Assembly (NCBI RefSeq): GCF_030063205.1
Contig: NZ_JASISQ010000002.1
Coordinates: forward strand, 473,608 to 537,607
From: Arthrobacter antibioticus
Lineage (GTDB): Bacteria > Actinomycetota > Actinomycetes > Actinomycetales > Micrococcaceae
Reading direction: 5' to 3'
DNA: 64,000 nucleotides
Position 1 is the first letter of the stretch, and every line of letters starts with the position of its first letter. Below are positions 35,186 through 46,127 of this stretch, one piece after another. The position numbers were made by a program, and so were the translations under genes. Under the pieces are notes generated by a model that did no database searches, was not told the DNA's origin, and was given only the letters and a program-made list of their open reading frames with translations.

Positions 35186-35530
35186 CACTTGAGAGTGTGA
35201 CGGCGCGGACCGGATTTGGAATCCGTACTATATCTGCGCTAATCTTAAGTAACCAAAGACCGTCGGTCGATGGCAATCACCCCCAGCCACGCGATGCAGC
35301 ATGCATCTAGTGCGTTGGAAGCGGGTTGGTTGACATTCGAAAGTCCTACATATGGACGGCCAACGCAGGTGCACAAAGCTTATGAGCAGTGTTGAACCGG
35401 AGTAATGTCCGTTGATCCACAGCGAAAAACGCCCCGTACATCTGTGCGGGGCGTTTTTGTTTATCCGTTGCCAGCTTGCTGGCGATGGAAGGGGCTGGAA
35501 AGACTGACACTAATTCCCGGAAGGAGGGTT
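35186..35530 (+). promoter_or_regulatory. rplJ promoter/leader region with internal terminator-like hairpin
   Basis: 345 bp without a gene. TTGGAA (35216-35221), an 18-bp spacer, and TAATCT (35240-35245) form a possible promoter; TTGACA at 35330-35335 is another possible -35 without a good partner. A perfect intrinsic terminator lies at 35425-35458, 72 bp before rplJ. Confidence 0.45.
35425..35458 (+). terminator. Intrinsic terminator/attenuator upstream of rplJ
   Basis: AAAAACGCCCCGTACA (35425-35440) pairs with TGTGCGGGGCGTTTTT (35443-35458), one G-U pair, followed by GTTT. If transcription starts upstream, it would attenuate rplJL; alternatively it ends the GNAT transcript. Confidence 0.85.
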
Positions 35531-36115
35531 ATGGCAACGCCAACTAAGGTGGCTGCAGTTGCAGAAATCACAAAAGATTTCAATGATTCAACTGCCGCAG
35601 TCCTAACCGAATACCGTGGGCTCACAGTAGCTCAGCTCAAGGAGCTGCGCGTTTCTCTCGGCCAGGACACCAAGTTCTCGGTTGTAAAGAACACCCTGAC
35701 AGCCATTGCGGCCAAGGAAGCTGGTGTAGACGCTTTCGAGGGTCAGCTCAGCGGTCCCACCGCCATTGCTTTCATCAAGGGTGACGCTGTTGCTGCAGCA
35801 AAGAGCCTCACGGATTTTGCAAAAGTTAACAAGCAGCTGGTCATTAAGACCGGCTTCTTCGAGGGCAAGGCTCTCGACGCCGCTGGACTCGTGGCACTGG
35901 CTGCCCTTGAGTCTCGCGAACTGCAGCTGGCTAAGGTCGCCGGCATCCTCAAGGCTCCGATGGCTGCCGCTGCGCGTACGCTTGAAGCTTTGCGTTTGAA
36001 GCTCGCAGATGGCGCTCCGGCGCAGGAAGCACCTGTCGCTGAAGAAGCTCCGGCTGCTGAAGCGCCCGCTGCTGAAGAAGCTCCGGCTGCTGAAGCGCAG
36101 ACAACCGAGGCTTAG
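35531..36115 (+). CDS. rplJ: 50S ribosomal protein L10
   Basis: 194 aa from the ATG at 35531 with AAGGAGG directly upstream; the ORF is open further 5' but that part overlaps the leader hairpin. N-terminal rRNA-binding part [34 protein letters not shown] and [17 protein letters not shown] are conserved. The C-terminus carries a repetitive Ala/Glu/Pro tail ([11 protein letters not shown] repeated) beyond the L12-binding helix. L10 anchors L12 dimers in the ribosomal stalk. Confidence 0.96.
   Translation: MATPTKVAAVAEITKDFNDSTAAVLTEYRGLTVAQLKELRVSLGQDTKFSVVKNTLTAIAAKEAGVDAFEGQLSGPTAIAFIKGDAVAAAKSLTDFAKVNKQLVIKTGFFEGKALDAAGLVALAALESRELQLAKVAGILKAPMAAAARTLEALRLKLADGAPAQEAPVAEEAPAAEAPAAEEAPAAEAQTTEA
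36038..36097. repeat. 33-bp-period tandem repeat in the 3' end of rplJ
   Basis: 27 identical bases occur at 36038-36064 and again at 36071-36097, an 11-codon period encoding AEEAPAAEA units in the disordered L10 tail. Confidence 0.8.
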
Positions 36116-36272
36116 CCCCCAGCCTGCTCCTCCTTGATGCCCGCTAACGTGTCATCGCGGGAGATGCGGGCGCCTGAGCTAACAGTGGCTCATTAGTTTT
36201 TCCCTAACTCCACGAGGACTTAGGTTTTAGATTTGGTCCGCACTGGGCCAGTAAACAGAAGGAGCGCCACCC

Positions 36273-36650
36273 ATGGCTAAGCTCACCAACGACGAGCTCA
36301 TTGCAGCTTTCAAGGAACTGACCATCATCGAGCTCTCCGAGTTCGTCAAGCTCTTCGAAGAGACCTTTGAAGTTACCGCTGCTGCTGTTGCAGTTGCAGG
36401 CCCCGCCGGCGGCGGCGCTGGCGAAGAAGAAGCAGAGCAGACTGAATTCGATGTCATCCTCGAAGCAGCCGGCGATAAGAAGATTGCTGTTATCAAGGAA
36501 GTTCGCTCCATCACTTCATTGGGTCTGAAGGAAGCCAAGGAGGTCGTTGATTCGGCTCCCAAGGCTGTTCTGGAAGGCGTCACCAAGGAAGCTGCAGAGA
36601 AGGCCAAGGAAGCTCTCGAAGCTGCCGGCGCCACGGTTACCCTCAAGTAA
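36273..36650 (+). CDS. rplL: 50S ribosomal protein L7/L12
   Basis: 125 aa. N-terminal dimerisation helix ([26 protein letters not shown]), Ala/Gly hinge, and the conserved C-terminal domain [39 protein letters not shown]. Recruits translation factors to the stalk. Co-transcribed with rplJ and closed by a terminator at 36668-36703. Confidence 0.98.
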   Translation: MAKLTNDELIAAFKELTIIELSEFVKLFEETFEVTAAAVAVAGPAGGGAGEEEAEQTEFDVILEAAGDKKIAVIKEVRSITSLGLKEAKEVVDSAPKAVLEGVTKEAAEKAKEALEAAGATVTLK

Positions 36651-36667
36651 TCACCTCAGCACTTCAC

Positions 36668-36703
36668 AAAAATGCCCCGCACCAGTTGGTGCGGGGCATT
36701 TTT
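36668..36703. terminator. Bidirectional terminator between rplL and the thiolase gene
   Basis: AAAAATGCCCCGCACCA (36668-36684), 2-base loop, and its perfect complement to 36703 ending TTTTT. A-run and T-run on opposite sides allow termination in both directions, fitting the convergent genes. Confidence 0.93.
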
Positions 36704-36771
36704 ATTTCTGGACGCAGGCTCCGTGTTCAGGTAAACACAGCTCAGCTAAACGCACTTCAGCGGTGGTGCTG

Positions 36772-37968
36772 TTAGGCGTCGCGGAATAAGAGCAGGGCCT
36801 CGCCCTGGCCGCCACCGCCGCACAGGGAAACCGCTGCCTTACCGGAGCCTCGACGACTGAGTTCAAGGGCGGCATGGAGCGCCAAGCGGGCTCCTGAGGC
36901 CCCGATCGGGTGCCCTAGGGCAATGGCGCCGCCATGGATGTTGCACTTCGCCAGTGGCAGGTCCAAGTCTCGCAACGATTGGACAGCCACGGAACCAAAT
37001 GCCTCATTGATTTCAATGAAGTCGAGTTCGTTGACATCCCAGCCAGCCGTTTGTAGTGCGGTAGATATGGCGTTTGAAGGCTGGGAATGCAGCGAGTTGT
37101 CAGGTCCGGCCACTTGCCCGGGTGCCCCCACCACGGCTAACCAAGCCAGGCCGTGTTCCTCAGCGTAGCTACGGGAGCAAAGCACAAGGGCGCTGGCGCC
37201 ATCGGACAAGGGGGAGGAGTTACCTGCCGTGATGGCTCCGTCAGCAGTAAAGGCGGGACGCAGTCCGGCAAGCGTATCTACACTTGTCTGGGGTCGGATG
37301 CCTTCATCGTGACTTAGTATGAGAGGTTCGCCCTTACGCTGTGGAACCGTGAGTGGAACAATCTCCGCGTCAAAAATTCCTGACTCTGCTGCCGCCGCTG
37401 CCCGCTGGTGCGAGGCTGCCGCGACTTCATCCTGGGCCGTGCGGGAGATATTCAATCGTAGATTGCCGCGCTCGGTTGACAAGCCCATTGAGTCGTCGTC
37501 AAAAGCATCGGTCAGTCCGTCATGCGCCGCTACATCAAGAGCCTGAATGGCACCGTACGTCCAGCCCTGCCGTGATCCGGGCAACATGTGTGGGGCGCGT
37601 GTCATTGATTCCTGACCGCCGGCCACCACGACGCTTGCTTCGCCGCTACGGATCAAACGTGCGGCGTCAATCACAGCCGTCAGTCCTGACAGGCACACCT
37701 TGTTGATTGTCACAGCGGGTACGTTCCAGCCGACTCCTGCACCAACAGAGCTTTGCCTGGCTGGGTTTTGTCCGGCACCCGCCTGCAGCACCTGGCCCAT
37801 GATCACGAAATTGATGTCCTCAACGTCAATACCGGAGCGCGAGACTGCAGCTGCGATGGCCTTGGAACCCAATTCAACAGCGGTAAACGGCGCCAGCTGA
37901 CCGTTGAGCCGCCCCTGGGGGGTACGGGCGCCTGCGAGAATTACCACATCATTCGTTTGTGCCGTCAT
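36772..37968 (-). CDS. Acetyl-CoA acetyltransferase (thiolase)
   Basis: About 398 aa from ATG 37968; an ATG three codons upstream is only one base from the AAGGAG site. All thiolase signatures are visible: nucleophilic Cys in NKVCLSGLTAV, NEAFGSVAV, HGGAIALGHPIGASGAR with catalytic His, and the second Cys in SLCGGGGQGEALL. It condenses two acetyl-CoA or cleaves beta-ketoacyl-CoA; direction cannot be decided. It stands alone and convergent to rplL, with no beta-oxidation partners nearby. Confidence 0.94.
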   Translation of the reverse strand: MTAQTNDVVILAGARTPQGRLNGQLAPFTAVELGSKAIAAAVSRSGIDVEDINFVIMGQVLQAGAGQNPARQSSVGAGVGWNVPAVTINKVCLSGLTAVIDAARLIRSGEASVVVAGGQESMTRAPHMLPGSRQGWTYGAIQALDVAAHDGLTDAFDDDSMGLSTERGNLRLNISRTAQDEVAAASHQRAAAAAESGIFDAEIVPLTVPQRKGEPLILSHDEGIRPQTSVDTLAGLRPAFTADGAITAGNSSPLSDGASALVLCSRSYAEEHGLAWLAVVGAPGQVAGPDNSLHSQPSNAISTALQTAGWDVNELDFIEINEAFGSVAVQSLRDLDLPLAKCNIHGGAIALGHPIGASGARLALHAALELSRRGSGKAAVSLCGGGGQGEALLLFRDA

Positions 37969-37977
37969 GGCTGCCAT

Positions 37978-38452
37978 ACTCCTTGAACGTTGTACCGTGC
38001 AGTTCCTCGTTGAACCTTACGTATCCTGACTAAAACCTAACAGCATCGGCCCTCAGCAATGGAATCCGGATGAACGGGGCTCTTTAAGAAATATTTCAGT
38101 GCCAGGGCACGTGCGTACCCGCAGCGAGAGCTAGACAGCGGGGCGGAAAACTAAGGATCTACGGCGCATTTACATCGGTACTTGCAGTTTTTAGGATCGT
38201 GGGGTAGACACGAGTGCATGTTTGCCTGTAGAGTAGATCTTTGCGTGTCCCTCTTAACCTTCAGCCTTCATATAGCGGTGGGCTTTGTTTCGGTCAAGAG
38301 CCAAGGACAGCATTGAACAAGGAGCAGTTTAACTGTTTTTTGGAATGCTTTTCTAAGGTTACTTGACCAGCGTTTCTTTTGGTTTGATGACCAAAAGTGA
38401 AACGGGTAAGGGTTCGTAAGAACAAGCCTGCAGGTCTGTGGAAGGATCCCTC
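37978..38452 (+). promoter_or_regulatory. rpoB promoter and long leader
   Basis: 475 bp without a gene. TTGCAG (38182-38187), 17-bp spacer and TAGACA (38205-38210) form a good sigma-A-type promoter. The resulting ~240-nt leader carries a hairpin CGTTTC-TTTTGGT / ACCAAAA-GT-GAAACG (38371-38404) about 48 bases before the start codon. GTGCC-AG-GGCAC (38099-38110) is a short palindrome upstream. Confidence 0.6.
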
Positions 38453-41400
38453 TTGGTCGCCTCGAGCACCTCTAATGTAAATAACGCTGCAACCGCTATC
38501 GATTCAAACAGCACCGATGGTGCAAAGAGTCGCCTCTCATTCGCAAAGATTCATGAGCCGCTTGACGTGCCGAATCTGCTTGCCCTTCAAACCGAGAGCT
38601 TTGACTGGCTCGTAGGTAATGGGCGCTGGCAGGACCGCATGCAAACGGCCGTGAATGCTGGTGATGACAGCGTGGCCGTCACATCGGGCCTATCGGATAT
38701 TTTCGAAGAAATCTCCCCCATTGAGGATTTCCAGGGCACCATGTCCCTGTCCTTCACGGAGCCGGAGTTCTCTGACCCCAAGTTCACCGTTGACGAGTGC
38801 AAGGACCGCGACGCCACATACGCCGCGCCGTTGTACGTCAAGGCCGAGTTCATGAACAACTTGACCGGTGAAATTAAGCAACAGACTGTCTTCATGGGCG
38901 ATTTCCCCTTGATGACAAACAAGGGCACCTTCGTCATTAACGGTACCGAGCGTGTCGTTGTGTCCCAGCTTGTCCGTTCCCCGGGCGCTTACTTTGAGCG
39001 CACAGCGGATAAGACAAGCGACAAGGAAATCTTCACCGCCAAGATCATCCCCTCGCGTGGCGCATGGTTCGAGCTGGAGATTGACAAGCGTGACCAGGTT
39101 GGCGTCCGTCTCGACCGCAAGCGCAAGCAGTCAGTCACAGTTCTGCTCAAGGCCCTCGGCTGGAGTGAAGGCCAGATCCTGGAAGAGTTCGGCGAGTTCG
39201 ACTCGATCCGCGCAACCTTGGAAAAGGATGCCACCACCGGTCGCGAAGATGCCCTGCTGGACATCTACCGCAAGCTGCGTCCGGGCGAGCCGCCCACAGT
39301 AGACGCCGCTGATGCGCTGCTGCACAACCTGTACTTCAACCCCAAGCGCTACGATCTGGCCAAGGTTGGCCGTTACAAGATCAACCGCAAACTGGGTATT
39401 GATCTGCCGTTGAGCGATGAGAAAGCATCAGTACTGAGCGTGGATGACATTGTCGCCATGATCAAGTACTTGGTTGCTTTGCATGCCGGCAACAAGACAA
39501 CCAAGGGCACCCGCGACGGTGCCGAGGTTGACTTGCGTGTTGACGTTGATGACATTGATCACTTCGGTAACCGTCGTATCCGCGCCGTGGGCGAGCTCAT
39601 TGAGAACCAGATCCGCACGGGTCTCTCCCGTATGGAGCGCGTGGTTCGCGAGCGTATGACTACTCAGGACGTCGAAGCGATCACGCCGCAGACCCTGATC
39701 AACATCCGCCCCGTTGTGGCAGCGATCAAGGAGTTCTTCGGAACCTCTCAGCTCTCGCAGTTCATGGACCAGAACAACCCGCTTGCCGGGTTGACGCACA
39801 AGCGTCGTCTTTCTGCGCTTGGGCCCGGTGGTTTGTCCCGTGACCGTGCTGGCATGGAAGTCCGTGACGTTCACCCCTCCCACTACGGCCGCATGTGCCC
39901 GATTGAAACTCCTGAAGGCCCCAACATTGGTCTGATCGGTTCGTTGGCATCCTACGGACGCATCAACCCGTTTGGTTTCATTGAGACACCGTATCGTCGG
40001 GTCAAGGATGGCTTTGTCTCTGACGAGGTTGATTACCTGACAGCAGACGACGAGATGGATGTTGTCATCGCGCAGGCCAACGCGCCCCTCGATGAGAACA
40101 GTCACTTTGTTGAGGACTCAGTATTGGTCCGTCAGCGTGGTGGCGGCGGGGAGCCTGTTCTGATCGCAGCATCAGACGTTGAATACATGGACGTTTCCCC
40201 GCGCCAGATGGTGTCTGTGGCAACTGCCTTGATTCCGTTCTTGGAGCACGACGACGCCAACCGCGCCTTGATGGGTGCGAACATGCAGCGTCAGGCCGTG
40301 CCGTTGGTGCGTTCCGAGGCCCCATTTGTGGGTACCGGCATGGAGCGCGCCACAGCAGTTGATGCCGGCGACGTTGTCATTGCCAAGAAGGCCGGTGTGG
40401 TTTCGGAAGTCTCCGCAGATGTTGTTGTCATGCTCAACGATGACGGCACGGAGATCAGTTACCCCATCGCCAAGTACCAGCGTTCCAACCAGGGAACGGC
40501 TTACAATCAGCGCGTGTTGGCCTCAGAGGGTCAGCGTCTGGAAGTTGGCGGCATCATTGCCGATGGTCCGGCAACGGATCTGGGCGAGCTTGCTTTGGGT
40601 AAGAACCTGTTGGTCGCCTTCATGTCTTGGGAAGGCCACAACTACGAGGATGCCATTATCCTTTCGCAGCGCATTGTTGCAGAGGATGTGCTTTCTTCAA
40701 TCCACATCGAAGAACATGAGATCGATGCTCGCGACACCAAGCTTGGCGCCGAGGAAATTACGCGGGACATCCCGAACGTTTCCGAGGAAATCCTTGCCGG
40801 TCTCGATGAGCGCGGCATCATCCACATCGGTGCAGAGGTTGAGGCCGGAGACGTTCTGGTGGGCAAGGTCACCCCTAAGGGTGAAACTGAGCTGACCCCG
40901 GAAGAACGCCTGCTGCGTGCAATCTTTGGTGAGAAGAGCCGCGAAGTTCGCGACACTTCCTTGAAGGTTCCCCACGGCGAGTCCGGAACTGTTATTGGCG
41001 TTCGCGTCTTTGACCGCGACTCCGAAGATGACCTGCCTCCCGGTGTGAACCAGTTGGTACGCGTCTACGTTGCCAACAAGCGCAAGATCACCGACGGTGA
41101 CAAGCTGGCCGGCCGTCATGGCAACAAGGGTGTTATTTCCAAGATCCTCCCGATCGAAGATATGCCCTTCCTTGCTGACGGTACCCCTGTTGACATTGTG
41201 CTGAACCCCTTGGGTGTTCCAGGACGTATGAACGTTGGTCAGGTTTTGGAAATCCACCTCGGTTGGGTAGCCAAGACGGGTTGGAAGGTTGAAGGCGAGC
41301 CGGACTGGATCAAGGACCTTCCGAACCTGCCGCGTGAAATTGGTCAGACTCGTGTGGCAACACCCGTGTTTGATGGTGCACGCGACTCGGAAATCACGGG

Positions 41401-41971
41401 TCTGCTTGATTCCACTAACCTGACTCGTGATGGCGACCGCCTGATCGACTCCTCCGGTAAGACCATGTTGTTTGATGGCCGCTCCGGTGAGCCGTTCCCG
41501 GACCCTGTCTCGGTGGGTTACATGTACATCTTGAAACTCCACCACTTGGTGGATGACAAGATTCACGCCCGCTCCACGGGTCCGTACTCCATGATCACCC
41601 AGCAGCCATTGGGTGGTAAGGCCCAGTTCGGTGGACAGCGCTTTGGTGAGATGGAAGTTTGGGCACTGGAAGCTTATGGTGCCGCATACACCCTGCAGGA
41701 ACTGCTGACTATCAAGTCCGATGACATCCATGGCCGCGTGAAAGTTTACGAAGCCATCGTCAAGGGTGAGAACATCCCGGAGCCGGGTATCCCGGAATCC
41801 TTCAAGGTTCTGATCAAGGAAATGCAGTCGCTGTGCTTGAACGTGGAAGTTCTTTCCACCGACGGTGCCGCGATTGAGATGCGTGACTCGGATGAAGAAG
41901 TCTTCCGGGCCGCGGAGGAGCTGGGCATCGACCTGTCACGGGCCGAGCCTAACTCTGTCGAAGAAGTTTAG
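38453..41971 (+). CDS. rpoB: DNA-directed RNA polymerase subunit beta
   Basis: About 1172 aa from the TTG at 38453 (product [11 protein letters not shown]), preceded by AAGGA; a GTG five codons earlier overlaps that site. Core motifs: [21 protein letters not shown] and [23 protein letters not shown] (rifampicin region), GQNYEDA-like [13 protein letters not shown], and the conserved C-terminus. The positions usually altered in rifampicin resistance (Asp in FMDQNN, His in THKRR, Ser in RLSALG) are wild type. Followed 104 bp later by rpoC, as an rpoBC unit separated from rplJL by a thiolase gene. Confidence 0.98.
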   Translation: MVASSTSNVNNAATAIDSNSTDGAKSRLSFAKIHEPLDVPNLLALQTESFDWLVGNGRWQDRMQTAVNAGDDSVAVTSGLSDIFEEISPIEDFQGTMSLSFTEPEFSDPKFTVDECKDRDATYAAPLYVKAEFMNNLTGEIKQQTVFMGDFPLMTNKGTFVINGTERVVVSQLVRSPGAYFERTADKTSDKEIFTAKIIPSRGAWFELEIDKRDQVGVRLDRKRKQSVTVLLKALGWSEGQILEEFGEFDSIRATLEKDATTGREDALLDIYRKLRPGEPPTVDAADALLHNLYFNPKRYDLAKVGRYKINRKLGIDLPLSDEKASVLSVDDIVAMIKYLVALHAGNKTTKGTRDGAEVDLRVDVDDIDHFGNRRIRAVGELIENQIRTGLSRMERVVRERMTTQDVEAITPQTLINIRPVVAAIKEFFGTSQLSQFMDQNNPLAGLTHKRRLSALGPGGLSRDRAGMEVRDVHPSHYGRMCPIETPEGPNIGLIGSLASYGRINPFGFIETPYRRVKDGFVSDEVDYLTADDEMDVVIAQANAPLDENSHFVEDSVLVRQRGGGGEPVLIAASDVEYMDVSPRQMVSVATALIPFLEHDDANRALMGANMQRQAVPLVRSEAPFVGTGMERATAVDAGDVVIAKKAGVVSEVSADVVVMLNDDGTEISYPIAKYQRSNQGTAYNQRVLASEGQRLEVGGIIADGPATDLGELALGKNLLVAFMSWEGHNYEDAIILSQRIVAEDVLSSIHIEEHEIDARDTKLGAEEITRDIPNVSEEILAGLDERGIIHIGAEVEAGDVLVGKVTPKGETELTPEERLLRAIFGEKSREVRDTSLKVPHGESGTVIGVRVFDRDSEDDLPPGVNQLVRVYVANKRKITDGDKLAGRHGNKGVISKILPIEDMPFLADGTPVDIVLNPLGVPGRMNVGQVLEIHLGWVAKTGWKVEGEPDWIKDLPNLPREIGQTRVATPVFDGARDSEITGLLDSTNLTRDGDRLIDSSGKTMLFDGRSGEPFPDPVSVGYMYILKLHHLVDDKIHARSTGPYSMITQQPLGGKAQFGGQRFGEMEVWALEAYGAAYTLQELLTIKSDDIHGRVKVYEAIVKGENIPEPGIPESFKVLIKEMQSLCLNVEVLSTDGAAIEMRDSDEEVFRAAEELGIDLSRAEPNSVEEV

Positions 41972-42075
41972 GGGGACGACGGCGGTGGCCAGCCCACCGC
42001 CGAAAGAACCTTCCCTTCCTCCCGTACCCCGCTTAGACATTCAGACTTTAGAGAATTAGAGAGAACAGGACCCAT

Positions 42076-45000
42076 ATGTCCAGCGAATCCTCCTTCGGCA
42101 GTATGCAGATTGGCCTGGCCACCGCGGCAGATATCCGCGACTGGAGCCACGGCGAAGTCAAGAAGCCGGAAACTATCAATTACCGTACGCTCAAGCCGGA
42201 AAAAGACGGTCTTTTCTGTGAGAAGATCTTCGGCCCGTCCCGCGACTGGGAATGCTACTGCGGCAAGTACAAGCGTGTGCGCTTCAAGGGCATTATCTGC
42301 GAGCGTTGTGGCGTTGAAGTCACCCGCGCAAAGGTACGCCGTGAGCGCATGGGCCACATTGAGCTTGCTGCGCCCGTTACTCACATCTGGTACTTCAAGG
42401 GCGTTCCCTCGCGCTTGGGCTACCTGTTGGACCTTGCACCGAAGGACCTTGAAAAGGTCATTTACTTCGCTGCATACATGATCACCAGCGTTGACGATGA
42501 AGCACGTCATGCAGAGCTGCCGAACCTCCAGATTGAGCATGATCTGGAGAAGAAGCGCATGGTGGATACCCGCGATAACGACATCGCCACGATCGCTCGT
42601 GACCTTGAAGGCGAATTGCAGCGCCTTGAAGGTGAAGGCGCCAAGGCCGCCGATAAGAAGAAGGCTCGCGATTCTGCGGACCGTCAGATGGCCAACGTGC
42701 GTAAGCGCGCTGACGCTGACATCGATCGTCTCGAGCAGGTGTGGGACCGCTTCAAGGCTCTGAAGGTTGCCGATCTTGAAGGTGACGAGGCCCTGTACCG
42801 CGAATTGCGTGACCGTTACGGCATGTTCTTCGAAGGTGCCATGGGTGCCGAAGCCATCAAGAGCCGTCTTGAGACCTTTGACATGGCTGGTGAAGCGGAG
42901 ATCCTTCGCGACATCATTGCCAATGGCAAGGGACAGCGTAAGACCCGTGCCCTGAAGCGTTTGAAGGTTGTCAATGCTTTCTTGACCACCAACAACAGCC
43001 CGCTGGGTATGGTCCTGGATGCAGTCCCGGTGATCCCGCCGGAACTGCGCCCCATGGTTCAGCTCGATGGTGGCCGTTTCGCCACCTCCGACTTGAACGA
43101 TCTGTACCGTCGAGTGATCAACCGCAACAACCGTCTCAAGCGTTTGCTTGATTTGGGTGCTCCGGAAATCATCGTCAACAACGAAAAGCGTATGCTCCAG
43201 GAAGCTGTTGATTCGCTCTTCGATAACGGTCGTCGTGGCCGTCCTGTCACCGGACCGGGCAACCGTCCGCTGAAGTCGCTCTCTGACATGCTCAAGGGCA
43301 AGCAGGGACGATTCCGTCAGAACCTCTTGGGTAAGCGCGTTGACTACTCGGGCCGTTCGGTTATTGTTGTTGGCCCGCAGCTGAAGCTGCACCAGTGTGG
43401 TCTGCCTAAGCAGATGGCGTTGGAGCTCTTCAAGCCGTTCGTGATGAAGCGCCTGGTTGACCTTAACCATGCGCAGAACATCAAGAGCGCCAAGCGCATG
43501 GTTGAACGTTTCCGTCCCCAGGTGTGGGATGTTCTCGAAGAGATCATCACCGAGCACCCGGTACTTCTGAACCGTGCACCTACCTTGCACCGTTTGGGCA
43601 TCCAGGCGTTCGAGCCGCAGCTTGTTGAAGGTAAGGCAATCCAGCTTCACCCGCTGGTTTGTGGTGCTTTCAACGCTGACTTTGACGGTGACCAGATGGC
43701 AGTTCACCTGCCGCTGAGCCCTGAAGCACAGGCTGAAGCTCGCATCTTGATGCTGTCCTCGAACAATATTCTGAAGCCTTCAGACGGCCGCCCGGTCACC
43801 CTGCCTTCGCAGGATATGATCATCGGCTTGTACCACTTGACCACCAAGCGTGAGGGTTCAGCCGGTGAAGGCCGTGTGTTCTCCACTTCGGCTGAAGCCG
43901 TTATGGCCTTCGACGCCAATGAGTTGCACTTGAACTCACAGGTCAAGATTCGTTTGGAGAACTTTGTTCCCGGTCCCGAGCGCAAGGGGCCGGAAGGTTT
44001 CGAATCCGGTGGCACCGCCCTCATCGAAACCTCCTTGGGCCAGGTCATCTTCAATGAGACGCTTCCTGCGGATTACCCGTGGGTAGAGTCTGTTGCTGAC
44101 AAGGGTCAGCTCTCCGAGATCGTCAACGATCTCGCCGAGCGTTACCCCAAGGTGGTTGTGGCAGCAACACTGGATAACTTGAAGGATGCCGGTTTCTACT
44201 GGGCAACTCGTTCAGGTATTACTGTTGCCATCTCCGACATTGAGGTACCTGCCGCAAAGCCCGCCATCTTGGAAAGCTACGAGATCAAGGCCGCCAAGGT
44301 CCAGGCCCAGTATGACAAGGGTTTGATCGCTGATGATGAGCGCCGCCAGGAGCTCATTGACATCTGGAACCAGGCAACCAACGAGATCGCGGATGTTATG
44401 CGTGACTCGTTCGCCGCATCCAACACGATCAACCGGATGGTCTCTTCCGGTGCTCGTGGTAACTGGATGCAGGTTCGTCAGATTGCCGGTATCCGTGGCT
44501 TGGTAGCCAACCCGAAGGGTGAAATTATCCCTCGCCCGATCAAGTCCTCATACCGTGAGGGCCTGTCGGTTTTGGAGTACTTCATTGCTACTCACGGTGC
44601 CCGTAAGGGTCTGGCCGATACCGCTCTGCGTACAGCCAACTCCGGTTACCTGACCCGTCGACTCGTTGACGTCTCACAGGATGTCATTGTTCGTGAAGAC
44701 GACTGTGGCACCGAGCGCGGTTTGACCCTGCCGATCGCAGTGGTTGATGGCGCAGGTGAGATTGTGCTGCACGAGGAAGTTGAGAACAGCGTTTACGCTC
44801 GTACCTTGGCTTCCGAGGTTGCGGACTCTAACGGTCAGGTTCTAGCTGTTGCGGGCGCCGACGTTGGAGATGTCCTCATTGACAAGCTGTTCGCAGCCGG
44901 CATTGAAGAGATCAAGGTCCGTTCAGTACTCACCTGTGAGTCAACCGTTGGTACCTGTGCACTTTGCTACGGCCGTTCCTTGGCTACGGGTAAGACCGTG

Positions 45001-45978
45001 GACATTGGTGAAGCCGTCGGTATTATTGCTGCCCAGTCCATTGGCGAGCCCGGCACACAGCTGACCATGCGTACCTTCCACACTGGTGGTGCTGTTTCTG
45101 CCAGCCGTGGCGAGGACATCACCCAGGGTCTGCCCCGTATCCAGGAGCTCTTCGAAGCGCGTACCCCCAAGGGTGTCGCTCCGATCGCAGAAGCTGCCGG
45201 TCGCATCAATATTGATGAGTCCGAGAAGACAATGCGTTTGATCCTGACACCGGATGACGGCACCGAAGAAATCGCTTACCCGGTTCTGCGACGAGCACGC
45301 CTGCAGGTTGCTGACGGCGAGCACGTTGAGGTTGGCCAGAAACTCATTGTGGGTGCTGTTGACCCCAAGCAGGTTCTGCGTATCCTTGGCCCGCGTGCCG
45401 CTCAGAAGCACCTCGTTGAGGAAGTTCAGCGCGTATACCGCAGCCAGGGCGTTGGCATCCACGATAAGCACGTGGAGGTTATTGTCCGCCAGATGCTTCG
45501 CCGCGTCACAGTCATCGAGTCCGGCGACTCGAAGCTGCTGCCGGGCGAGCTTGCCGAGCGCGGCCGCTTCGAGACGGAAAACCGTCGCGTAGTGTCCGAG
45601 GGCAAGAAGCCTGCATCGGGTCGTAACGAGCTGATGGGTATCACCAAGGCTTCCTTGGCTACTGAATCATGGCTCTCCGCAGCGTCCTTCCAGGAAACCA
45701 CCCGCGTTCTGACGCAGGCGGCCATGGAAGGCAAATCAGACCCACTGTTGGGCCTGAAGGAGAACGTGATCATTGGTAAGTTGATCCCTGCCGGTACGGG
45801 TCTTCCGCGCTACACCGACGTTACGGTGGAGCCCACGGAAGAAGCCAAGGCCAATCTGTTCACAGGTCCCAGCGCGTTCAGCGACTTTGACTATGTGGGC
45901 GGCGTCGGCGACTTGGGTGCCGAGTTCCGTGCGATTCCCTTGGATGATTACGACCTGGGCACCAACTTCTCAGGCTAA
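42076..45978 (+). CDS. rpoC: DNA-directed RNA polymerase subunit beta'
   Basis: 1300 aa. N-terminal zinc site (ECYCGKYKR... and [10 protein letters not shown]), active-site Mg-binding [16 protein letters not shown], bridge/trigger-loop region ([18 protein letters not shown]) and second zinc cluster [16 protein letters not shown] follows an AGAGAGAACAGGA leader. Long open frames on the opposite strand are compositional shadows. Two hairpins follow the stop. Confidence 0.98.
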   Translation: MSSESSFGSMQIGLATAADIRDWSHGEVKKPETINYRTLKPEKDGLFCEKIFGPSRDWECYCGKYKRVRFKGIICERCGVEVTRAKVRRERMGHIELAAPVTHIWYFKGVPSRLGYLLDLAPKDLEKVIYFAAYMITSVDDEARHAELPNLQIEHDLEKKRMVDTRDNDIATIARDLEGELQRLEGEGAKAADKKKARDSADRQMANVRKRADADIDRLEQVWDRFKALKVADLEGDEALYRELRDRYGMFFEGAMGAEAIKSRLETFDMAGEAEILRDIIANGKGQRKTRALKRLKVVNAFLTTNNSPLGMVLDAVPVIPPELRPMVQLDGGRFATSDLNDLYRRVINRNNRLKRLLDLGAPEIIVNNEKRMLQEAVDSLFDNGRRGRPVTGPGNRPLKSLSDMLKGKQGRFRQNLLGKRVDYSGRSVIVVGPQLKLHQCGLPKQMALELFKPFVMKRLVDLNHAQNIKSAKRMVERFRPQVWDVLEEIITEHPVLLNRAPTLHRLGIQAFEPQLVEGKAIQLHPLVCGAFNADFDGDQMAVHLPLSPEAQAEARILMLSSNNILKPSDGRPVTLPSQDMIIGLYHLTTKREGSAGEGRVFSTSAEAVMAFDANELHLNSQVKIRLENFVPGPERKGPEGFESGGTALIETSLGQVIFNETLPADYPWVESVADKGQLSEIVNDLAERYPKVVVAATLDNLKDAGFYWATRSGITVAISDIEVPAAKPAILESYEIKAAKVQAQYDKGLIADDERRQELIDIWNQATNEIADVMRDSFAASNTINRMVSSGARGNWMQVRQIAGIRGLVANPKGEIIPRPIKSSYREGLSVLEYFIATHGARKGLADTALRTANSGYLTRRLVDVSQDVIVREDDCGTERGLTLPIAVVDGAGEIVLHEEVENSVYARTLASEVADSNGQVLAVAGADVGDVLIDKLFAAGIEEIKVRSVLTCESTVGTCALCYGRSLATGKTVDIGEAVGIIAAQSIGEPGTQLTMRTFHTGGAVSASRGEDITQGLPRIQELFEARTPKGVAPIAEAAGRINIDESEKTMRLILTPDDGTEEIAYPVLRRARLQVADGEHVEVGQKLIVGAVDPKQVLRILGPRAAQKHLVEEVQRVYRSQGVGIHDKHVEVIVRQMLRRVTVIESGDSKLLPGELAERGRFETENRRVVSEGKKPASGRNELMGITKASLATESWLSAASFQETTRVLTQAAMEGKSDPLLGLKENVIIGKLIPAGTGLPRYTDVTVEPTEEAKANLFTGPSAFSDFDYVGGVGDLGAEFRAIPLDDYDLGTNFSG

Positions 45979-45990
45979 TCCCGCGCTCCT

Positions 45991-46026
45991 GCCAACGTTT
46001 TGATTGCTAGCGATCAAAGCGTTGGC
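45991..46026. terminator. First hairpin after rpoC
   Basis: A 14-bp stem, GCCAACGTTTTGAT against its complement ending GTTGGC, one G-U pair. No T-run after it, so termination here may be partial or it may protect the 3' end. Confidence 0.7.
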
Positions 46027-46056
46027 CCCTAGGGGTTGCGGACCCAGTTAGTAGTG

Positions 46057-46108
46057 AAGTACGACGGCGGTGACTCACCTGTGAAGGTGGGTCACCGCCG
46101 TCGTACTT
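46057..46108. terminator. Second, long hairpin between rpoC and the patatin gene
   Basis: A 23-bp stem with one mismatch/G-U pair (46057-46079 with 46086-46108) and a 6-base loop, followed by TTTAAC. It lies between convergent genes and likely ends both transcripts. Confidence 0.8.
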
Positions 46109-46127
46109 TAACAAAGCTATCCCACCA

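Noticed and set aside
35405..35530. Upstream extension of the rplJ frame
   Set aside because: It would encode the terminator hairpin and lacks L10 similarity; AAGGAGG marks the ATG at 35531.
38438..38452. GTG start five codons upstream for rpoB
   Set aside because: It overlaps the AAGGA site that fits the TTG at 38453.
40697..41731. 344-codon ORF opposite rpoB
   Set aside because: Antisense shadow of conserved rpoB sequence.
41968..43707. 579-codon ORF on the minus strand opposite rpoC
   Set aside because: It lies fully antisense to conserved rpoC codons; the product is rich in residues expected from the complement and matches no family.
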